Below are positions 56,330-64,000 of a DNA stretch of 64,000 bases, piece by piece. Each line of letters starts with the position of its first letter. The first letter of the stretch is position 1. A program made the position numbers and the translations under genes. The stretch is from Corythucha ciliata. Taxonomy: Eukaryota > Arthropoda > Insecta > Hemiptera > Tingidae. The notes under the pieces were generated by a model. That model saw only the letters and a list, made by a program, of their open reading frames with translations, searched no databases and was not told the origin of the DNA. The DNA is taken from NCBI GenBank assembly GCA_038030265.1, contig CM075938.1, positions 51,081,189-51,145,188 of the forward strand, given 5' to 3'.

Positions 56330-59300
56330 TTGTAAGAGCATTTTTCTGATTAAAAACATTTGTGGTTAGAGCATTTTGTGATTAGAGTATTTGTGGTTGA
56401 AGAATTTTTTGGTTAGAGCATTTTGTGGTTAGAGCATTTTTGTGGTTACAGCATTTTGTGGTCAGAGCAATTTGTGGATAGAACAGTTTGTGGTCACAGC
56501 ATTTTTTGGTTAAAGCATTTTGTAGTTGGAGAATTTTGTGTTTAGAGCATTTTGTTGTTTAAGCATTTTGTGGTTAGAGCATTTTAAGGTTAGAGAATTT
56601 TGTGGATAGAGCATTTTGTGGTTAGAGTATTTTGTGGTCAGAGCATTTTGTGGTTTGAGCGTTTTGTGGTTGGAGAATTTTGTGCATGGAGCATTTTGTG
56701 GTTGAAGCATTTTGTGATCAGAGCATTTTGTGGTTAGAGCATTTTTGTGATCAGAGCATTTTGTGGTTAAAGAATTTCGTGGTTGGAGCATTTCTGTGGT
56801 CGGAGCATTTGGTGGTTAAAGAATTTTGTGGTTAGAACATTTCTGTGGTTAGACTAGTTTGTGGTTAGACCATTTTGTGGTCAGAGCATTTTGTGGTTTG
56901 AGCGTTTTGTGGTTGGAGAATTTTGTGCATGGAGCATTTTGTGGTTGAAGCATTTTGTGATCAGAGCATTTTGTGGTTAGAGCATTTTTGTGATCAGAGC
57001 ATTTTGTGGTTAAAGAATTTCGTGGTTGGAGCATTTCTGTGGTCGGAGCATTTGGTGGTTAAAGAATTTTGTGGTTAGAACATTTCTGTGGTTAGACTAG
57101 TTTGTGGTTAGAGCATTTTGTGGTCAGAGCATTTTGTGGTTAGAGCATGTTGCGGTCAGAGCATTTTGTGGTTAGAGCATTTTTGTGGTCAGAGCATTTT
57201 GTGGTTAAATAATTTTGTGGCTGGAGCATTTCTGTGGTCAGAGCATTTTGTTGTTAGAATATTTCTGTTGTTAGAGCAGTTTGTGGTAAGAGCATTTCGT
57301 GGTCAGAGCATTTTGTGGTTAAAGCGTTTTTGTGGTTAGAGCATTTTGTGGATAGAGCATTTTGTGGTTGGAGCGTTTTGTGATTGGAAAATTCTGTGGT
57401 TAGAGCAATTTGTGGTTAAAGCAATTTGTGGTCAGATCATTTTGTGGTTAAAGCATTTTTGTGGTCAAAGCATTTTGTGGTTGAAGAATTTCGTGGTTGG
57501 AGCATTTCTGTGGTCAGAGCATTTTGTGGTTAAAGAATTTTGTGGTTAGAACATTTCTGTGGTTAGAGCAGTTTGTGGTCAGAGCATTTTGTGGTAGATC
57601 ATTTTGTGGTTAAAGCAATTTGTGGTCAGATCACTTTGTGATTAGAGCATTTTTGGGGTCAAAGCATTTTGTGGTCAGATCATTTTGTGGTTAAAGCGTT
57701 TTTGTGGTTAGAGCATTTTGTGGATAGAGCATTTTGTGGTTGGAGCGTTTTGTGATTGGAAAATTTTGTGGTTAGAGCAATTTGTGGTTAAAGCAATTTG
57801 TGGTCAGATCATTTTGTGATTAGAGCATTTTTGGGGTCAAAGCATTTTGCGGTTGAAGAATTTCGTGGTTGGAGCATTTCTGTGGTCAGAGCATATTGTG
57901 GTTAAAGAATTTTGTTGTTAGAGCAGTTTGCGGTTGAGCTTTTCATGGTCAGAGCATTTTGTGGATAGAGCTCTTTGTGGTTAGATCGTTTTGTGGTTGG
58001 AGAATTTTGTGGTTGGAGAATTTTGTGGTTGGAGCATTTTGTGGTTAAAGCATTTTGTGGTCAGAGCATTTTGTGGTTAGAGCATTTTTGTGGTTAAAGA
58101 ATATTGTGGTTAGAGCAGTTTGCGGTTGAGCATTTCGTGGTCAGAGCATTTTGTGGATAGAGCATTTTATGGTTAGATCGTTTTGTGGTTGGAGAACTTT
58201 GTGGTTTGAGCATTTCTGTGGTTAGAGCATTTTGTGGTTAATGCATTTTGTGGTCAGAGCGTTTTGTGGTTAGAGCATTTTTGTGGTCAGAGCATTTTGT
58301 TGTTAAATAATTTCGTGGTTGGAGCATTTCTGTGGTCAGAGCATTTCTGTGGTCAGAGCATTTTGTGGTTAAAGAATTTTGTGGTTAGAACATTTCTGTG
58401 GTTAAAGCAGTTTGTGGTAAGAGCATTTCGTGGTCAGAGCGTTTTGTGGTCAGAGCATTTTGTGGTTAAAGAATATTATGGTTGGAGCATTTCTGTGGTT
58501 GGAGCATTTTGTGGTTGAAGAATTTTGTGGTTAGAGCAGTTTGCGGTTGAGCATTTCGTGGTCAGAGCACTTTGTGGTTACATAATTTTGTGGCTGGAGC
58601 ATTTCTGTGGTCAGAGCATTTTGTTGTTAGAACACTTCTGTTGTTAGAGCAGTTTGTGGTAAGAGCATTTCGTGGTCAGAGCATTTTGTGGTTAGAGCAT
58701 GTTGCGGTCAGAGCATTTTGTGGTTGGAGCGTTTTACTGATGAGAGCATTTTGTGGATAGAGCATTTTGTTGTTAAAAAATCTTGTGGATAGAACATTTC
58801 TGTGGTTAGAGCAGTTTGGGGTAAGAGCATTTAGTGGTCAGAGCATTTTGGGGTTAAAGCATTTTTGTGGTTAGAGCATTTTGTGGATAGAGCATTTTGT
58901 GGTTGGAGCGTTTTGTGTTTGGAAAATTTTGTGGTTAGAGCAATTTGTGGTTAAAGCAATTTGTGGTCAGATCATTTTGTGATTAGAGCATTTTTGTGGT
59001 CAAAGCATTTTGTGGTTGAAGAATTTCGTGGTTGGAGCATTTCTGTGGTCAGAGCATTTTGTGGTTAATGAATTTTGTGGTTAGAACATTTCTGTGGTTA
59101 GAGCAGTTTGTGGTCAGAGCATTTTGTGGTTAAAGAATTTTGCGGTTAGAACATTTCTGTGGTTAAAGCAGTTTGGTCAGAGCATTTCGTGGTCAGAACA
59201 TTTTGTGGTTAAAGAACATTGTGGTTGGAGCATTTCTGTGGTCAGAGCATTTTGTGGTTAAAGAATTTTGTGGTTAGAGCAGTTTGCGGTTGAGCATTTC

Positions 59301-61500
59301 ATGGTCAGAGCATTTTGTGGATAGAGCACTTTGTGGTTAGATCGTTTTGTGGTTGGAGAATTCTGTGGTTGGAGCATTTCTGTGGTTAGAGCATTTTGTG
59401 GTTAAAGCATTTTTGTGGTCAGAGCATTTTGTGGTTAGAGCATTTTGTGGTTAAAGAATATTGTGGTTGGAGCAGTTTGCGGTTGAGCATTTCGTGGTCA
59501 GAGCATTTTGTGGTCAGAGCATTTTGGGGATAGAGCATTTTGTGGTTGGATCGTTTTGTGGTTGGAGTATTTTGTGGTTGGAGCATTTCTGTGGTTAGAG
59601 CATTTTGTGGTTGTAGCATTTTGTGGTTGAAGCATTTTGTGGTCAAAGCGTTTTTGTGGTTAGAGCATTTTGTGGTCAGAGCATTTTGTGGTTAAAGAAT
59701 ATTGTGGTTGGAGCATTTCTGTGGTCAGAGCATTTTGTGGTTAAAGAATTTTGTGGTTAGAACATTTCTGTGGTTAAACCAGTTTGTGGTAAGAGCATTT
59801 CGTGGTCAGAGCGTTTTGTGGTCAGAGCATTTTGTGCTTAAAGAATATTGTGGTTGGAGCATTTCTGTGGTCGGAGCATTTTGTGGTTGAAGAATTTTGT
59901 GGTTAGAGCAGTTTGCGGTTGAGCATTTCGTGATCAGAGCACTTTGTGGTCAGATCATTTTTTGGTTAAAGAATTTTGTGGTTAGAATATTTCTGTGGTT
60001 AGAGCAGTTTGTGGTTAGAGTATTTCGTGGTCTGAGCATTTTGTGTTTAGAGCATGTTGCTTCAGAGCATTTTGTGGTTAGAGCATTTTTGTGGATAGAG
60101 CATTTTGTGGTTAGAGCGTCTTGTGGTTGGAGAGTTTTGTGGTTGGAGCATTTCGTGGTTACAGCATTTTTGTGGTTGTGCATTTTCGGTTAGAGGTTTT
60201 TGTGGTTAGAGCATTTTTTGGTGGAAGTATTTTGTGGTTAGATGATTTGGTGGTTAGCGCATTTTAGGTTAGAGCACTTTGGTTAGAGCATTTTGTGGTT
60301 AGGGGTTTTTGTGGTAAGAGCATTTTGTGGTCAGAGCATTTTGTGGTTAGTGCGTTTTGTGATTACATCATTTTGTGGTCAGAGCATTTTGTGGTTAGAG
60401 CATTTTGTGGTCAGAGCATTTTGTGGACAGAGCATTTCGTGGATAGAACATTTTGTGGTTAGAGCCTTTTGTGGTTGGAGAATTTTGTGGTTGGAGCATT
60501 TCTGTGGTCAGAGTATTTCGTAGTTAAAGAATTTTGTGGTTAGAACATTTCTGTGGTTAGAGCAGTTTTGGTTGAGCATTTCGTGGTCAGAGCATTTCGT
60601 GGTCAGAGCATTTCGTGGTCAGAGCATTTTGCGGATAGAGCATTTTGCGGTTAGAGCGTTTTGTGGTTGGAGAATTTTGTGGTCGGAGCATTTCTGTGGT
60701 CAGAGCATTTTGTGGTTAAAGAATTTTGTGGTTAGAACATTTCTGTGGTTAGAGCAGTTTTGGTTGAGCATTTCGTGGTCAGAGCATTTTTGCGGATAGA
60801 GCATTTCGTGGTCAGAGCATTTTGCGGATAGAGCATTTTGTGGTTAGAGCGTTTTGTGGTTGGAGAATTTTGTGGTTGGAGCATTTCTGTGGTCAGAGCA
60901 TTTTGTGGTTAAAGAATTTTGTGGTTAGAACATTTCTGTGGTTAGAGCAGTTTTGGTTGAGCATTTCATGGTCAGAGCATTTCGTGGTCAGAGCATTTTG
61001 CGGATAGAGCATTTTGCGGTTAGAGCGTTTTGTGGTTGGAGAATTTTGTGGTCGGAGCATTTCTGTGGTCAGAGCATTTTGTGGTTAAAGAATTTTGTGG
61101 TTAGAACATTTCTGTGGTTAGAGCAGTTTTGGTTGAGCATTTCGTGGTCAGAGCATTTTGCGGATAGAGCATTTCGTGGTCAGAGCATTTTGCGGATAGA
61201 GCATTTTGTGGTTAGAGCATTTTGTGGTTGGAGAATTTTGTGGTTGGAGCATTTCTGTGGTCAGAGCATTTAGTGGTTAAATAATTTTGTGGCTGGAGCA
61301 TTTCTGTGGTCGGAGCATTTTGTTGTTAAAGAATTTTGTGGTTAGAACATGTGGTCAGAGCATTTTGTGGTTAGAGCTTTCTCTGGTTGAAGCACGTTGT
61401 GATTGGACCACTGTGTGCTCATATATTTTGCGGTTCGATTGTTTTGGGACGCGGGGAGCGTTTGGGGGTGGGATTAGTGGTTAGAGCATTTTGGGGTTTC
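56330..61500 (+). repeat. 16-17-bp minisatellite with higher-order repeats
   Basis: About 5.2 kb of the monomer GAGCATTTTGTGGTTA and variants (GAGCATTTCTGTGGTCA, GAATTTTGTGGTTA, GAGCAGTTTGTGG). Larger units are repeated. A 243-bp block at about 56632-56874 recurs at 56875-57117 without visible change. A block with GATTGGAAAATT recurs near 57380, 57750 and 58915. The block GTTGGAGAATTTTGTGG recurs every 175-195 bp from about 60470 to 61220. Open frames of up to 111 codons are repeat artefacts. Degenerate monomers continue to about 61850. Confidence 0.93.
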
Positions 61501-61533
61501 TGCTTTTTGTGATTCGAGTTTTTTGTTATTAAG

Positions 61534-61645
61534 CTGCGTTTACATTTGAGAGTATTTTGCTCTCGAGAATCTGGAGGGCATCCTGGCACTCTCAGAGAAA
61601 AGAGAATTTAACTCTCGGGAGTTACTCTCACGTGTAATAGCACCA
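61534..61645. repeat. Short inverted-repeat (MITE-like) insertion
   Basis: Arms of about 30 bp: TTACATTTGAGAGTATTTTG with the inverted TTACACGTGAGAGTAACTCC. It interrupts the trailing part of the 16-bp array, whose monomer-like words resume at about 61740. No target duplication was fixed. Confidence 0.5.
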
Positions 61646-62939
61646 TTAGAGCTTTTTAGAGTTATGCCCTCTAGTGGTTAGACTTTTTTTTTTTGTTTGA
61701 GCTTCTTAGGGATGCAGCTTTTGGTATTTTTGTCTCTTGGTTTTTGTGGTTCAATTAGAATGTGGTTAGAATGTGCCTTGAATTGTGGTTTGATCTTCTA
61801 GGGGTTACAAGTTTTTGTGGTTCGAGTTTTAAGGGGTTCAAGGTTTTTTATGCATCAGTGTTTTTTTTTTTTTTTTTCCTTTTTTTGTATGATCTTCATG
61901 GCTAGAGCTGTTCGAGCTCAAGCACGTCCTTCGCGAGTGTCCTCTATGACGACTCTTCACGTTGCGTGTCCTTTTTTCTTCTTCTACTTCTTTGTCCCGG
62001 CAAACTTTGTACTCTGAAACTTTTGTCCAGAATTTGTCAAATTTCGAGTTACGGCAACCCTAGGTCGAACCCAGGCCACAGAAGAGCCAAGATGCCTGGT
62101 GCAGCCCCACAGAAGAGATTTTTGGCCCAGGAGTAAGTCCAGTTGGTTGGTTGGAACCGATCTGGATACTGGCCACCAATGAAACGTTGCTCCGGTGGAG
62201 GAAAGCGTCAATACACTGCGGAGGGTCTGGTATTGACAGAGATCAGGGCGCCTGGGTGGGGGGGGGGGCATTAAATACAGCCCGGTTGCAGGTAGATAGA
62301 AAACGCGAGTCTAGGGTAAGACAAATCAGGTCAAATTTGCCCGATAGACCCTAATTTCTGGGCAACACATCAATCTGCACAAATTTATCGTAGCAATTAC
62401 CTGAGTGTTCCATACCAATGAAGCGATATCAACCCATTTTCGTCCTTCGGTTCGTAGCAGTTCAGCGTACAGCACGTGAGACCCATTTCAGCCACAAAAT
62501 TAACATTTTTCAATGAAAAATCGTTAAAATAATTCAAGAAAGACACAAAAAACTGTAAATTGAACGCTAAAAGACATCTAAAATCAGTCAAACCCCCCGG
62601 GCCGGCTTCAGGCAAAACACACAACACGGTGATAACAAGAAAGGAGAAGGCTGAGCAGAGTGATATCAGCAATCAGTTTCAAGTGAAACGAACAACAACG
62701 TTTGGACTGGGGAGCAAAAAAGTTAATTTTGTGGCAATTTTAACGAAATTTGACTGTAATTTGGAGGAAAATTCACTGGAAAGTTCTGACGTCATGACGA
62801 TCAACGTAAAAGACGAGAAAGAGTTCTCATTCACAGTTTTGACGCTCAACGTTTGGTAAAATACGTTTTTTTTAAAAAGTTCTTTGTTATTAGCTGAATC
62901 GACAGGTGGTGTCACAGATTTATTGGGGGGATGACGATG
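61646..62939. other. Non-coding stretch, no gene recognised
   Basis: Eroded 16-bp array to about 61850, a T run at 61860-61877, then unique-looking sequence. The open frame 62560-62859 (+) has no recognisable family or splice context. Confidence 0.45.
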
Positions 62940-63730
62940 TCCGTGGTACAGATTGCCATGTTTTCCGCTTTTTAGCCCCAGAATGGGCCAGTTGCGATGG
63001 GATTGTCAGCAACAGGTGGCGACAATCTAGGGCTGATGGCCAGTTATTTTAGATTCTTTAGCGGAAACGCCAGTTTTGGCCAGATCGACCCCAATCCCCC
63101 TCTTCCTTCGCCACAGATGTTCGTCTAAAAAATGTCTTTCCTGTGCGAGGTTGCCGTTTTTGGCAGAGTAGCTATAACAGGCTGGGTGAGGTTGGACAGT
63201 AGCCTGAACTTGCACGACCTGCTTGGGCGGGCCATCCACTGCTGGTTCCCACGTGTCGTCGCCAAGGCCAGCCACACTTCGGCGGTAGGTTAAGGTGGCT
63301 AGTCAGTTTTGAGGTTAAATCATGTAATTTTGGACCGAACTTTTGGCAAAAGTGTCGTATTATGACCATAGCTAATGGGCGTGAATAGTCAACGTGTGAT
63401 ATTTTTCGTGTATTCAGTTGCATTCTACGGAAAAGTAGTTTTTAGTTAGAGCATGGGCTCTGTTTTAGCCATAACCAGGGTGCGAATCGTTAATTTAACC
63501 ATTTTGTGGACGCAAATTCCCAACAATGTGCTAATTGTCAGGTAACTTATACAAGGAGTGAATATTAACCATGGCGATATTTTCAGGGCAAGAATCCACA
63601 CCATTTCAGGTCCGAATGGTCAGTTTTGCCGTTTTCGGTGCAGGCCACTTTCTACGCACCAATGCTTAGTTTGGGCCGTTTTCAAGGCATGAAACTCCAG
63701 TTCAAGTTCAAGCATTTTTAGAGCGCGAAT
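62940..63730 (+). repeat. Degenerate minisatellite type B, second locus
   Basis: Scattered monomers at 62945-63060 and more clearly 63290-63730: TGGTCAGTTTTGCCGTTTTC, TTAACCATTTTGTGGACGC, GGGTGCGAATCG. Same family as 30431-30985. The part 63070-63285 is not repetitive. Confidence 0.55.
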
Positions 63731-63875
63731 TCATGCCGCATGGCCCCTTGGACCCAACACTGAGGGCGAGCCGAGCCCTGGCCCGTGGGAGCCTGGTAAG
63801 GAGCGCAACTAGCGAAACGAGGTGGAAAAAATTGGAACTTCCGACAAATTTTTAGTTGAGGTCCTCATTACAATA

Positions 63876-63935
63876 TGAAATTGGGTGAAAATGTCCAAAT
63901 AAAAAGGTTTATTTGGACATTTTCGCCCAATTTCA
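63876..63935. repeat. Perfect-looking 28-bp hairpin
   Basis: TGAAATTGGGTGAAAATG at the left pairs with CATTTTCGCCCAATTTCA at the right. The arms 63876-63903 and 63908-63935 have a single mismatch and a 4-bp loop. Function unknown. Confidence 0.8.
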
Positions 63936-63944
63936 AAAGTTGGA

Positions 63945-64000
63945 ATTGTCATAGCGGCTTCTGCAGGCAATTTCGCAGCTAAAATAGAGAAAATACGCTA
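63945..64000 (+). repeat. 30-bp degenerate minisatellite at the window edge
   Basis: CGCAGCTAAAATAGAGAAAA then TACGCTA, the start of a + oriented stretch cut by the window end. Confidence 0.55.

Noticed and set aside
56510..61484. Many open frames of 60-111 codons with repeating WLEHFCGQS-type or ALTTKCSDHK-type protein
   Set aside because: They arise because the 16-bp repeat has few stop codons in some frames. Both strands give them, and there is no start context or domain.
62560..62859. 99-codon open frame on the + strand
   Set aside because: No recognisable family, no splice context and ordinary composition; probably chance.

Overview
The window is eukaryotic and most likely from an invertebrate animal; an arthropod is my best guess. 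The evidence is two animal-type genes with many short GT-AG introns (mostly about 60-110 bp), an Env-bearing Ty3/Gypsy (errantivirus-like) element, a Mak-like/K02A2.6-type Gypsy element, a Mutator-like transposase joined to a YqaJ nuclease, and a non-LTR retrotransposon with an (AAAAC)n tail. I cannot name the species. Only two cellular genes look intact: an S28 serine carboxypeptidase of the PRSS16 (thymus-specific serine protease) type on the + strand (27998-30007, 8 exons, 501 aa) and an SLC27A/FATP long-chain fatty acid transport protein on the - strand (41311-48864, 11 exons, 647 aa).

Layout, left part (1-22 kb), dominated by mobile elements. A tandem array of palindromic units of about 170 bp (244-1352, resuming at 7405) is split by an errantivirus-like Gypsy element (1357-7400, target duplication CCTG). 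The element has lost most of its integrase core, parts of env and almost the whole 3' LTR. A decayed Jockey-like reverse transcriptase scrap lies at 10185-10440. A Mutator-like transposase/YqaJ gene on the - strand (about 20197 to 12840) is split by a younger Gypsy element (14981-19588) with a CCCCC target duplication; removing the insert rejoins the transposase frame. A dispersed repeat of about 280 bp sits on each side of this complex (10452, 21908).

Middle and right part (22-56 kb). Much of the non-genic DNA here is a highly diverged minisatellite of about 30 bp whose arrays change orientation several times. It fills intergenic DNA and most of the 5-kb third intron of the SLC27A gene. Two related copies of a long non-autonomous element (25051-26835 and 50203-52545) carry their own stretch of this minisatellite between ends reading (C)AGGGGCGTAGG. 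The second copy is inserted inside a minisatellite monomer and has a perfect 8-bp target duplication, as hAT elements make. A non-LTR element (32508-36372) has a 10-bp target duplication. Three miniature inverted-repeat elements of about 140 bp share GGCC-type ends and 3-bp duplications.

Right end (56-64 kb). A minisatellite of 16-17 bp (about 56330-61500) contains higher-order repeats, including a 243-bp unit duplicated without visible change. After it come short hairpins and a second degenerate minisatellite family (also at 30431-30985). The two cellular genes show no functional link to each other; the rest is a record of transposon and minisatellite turnover.
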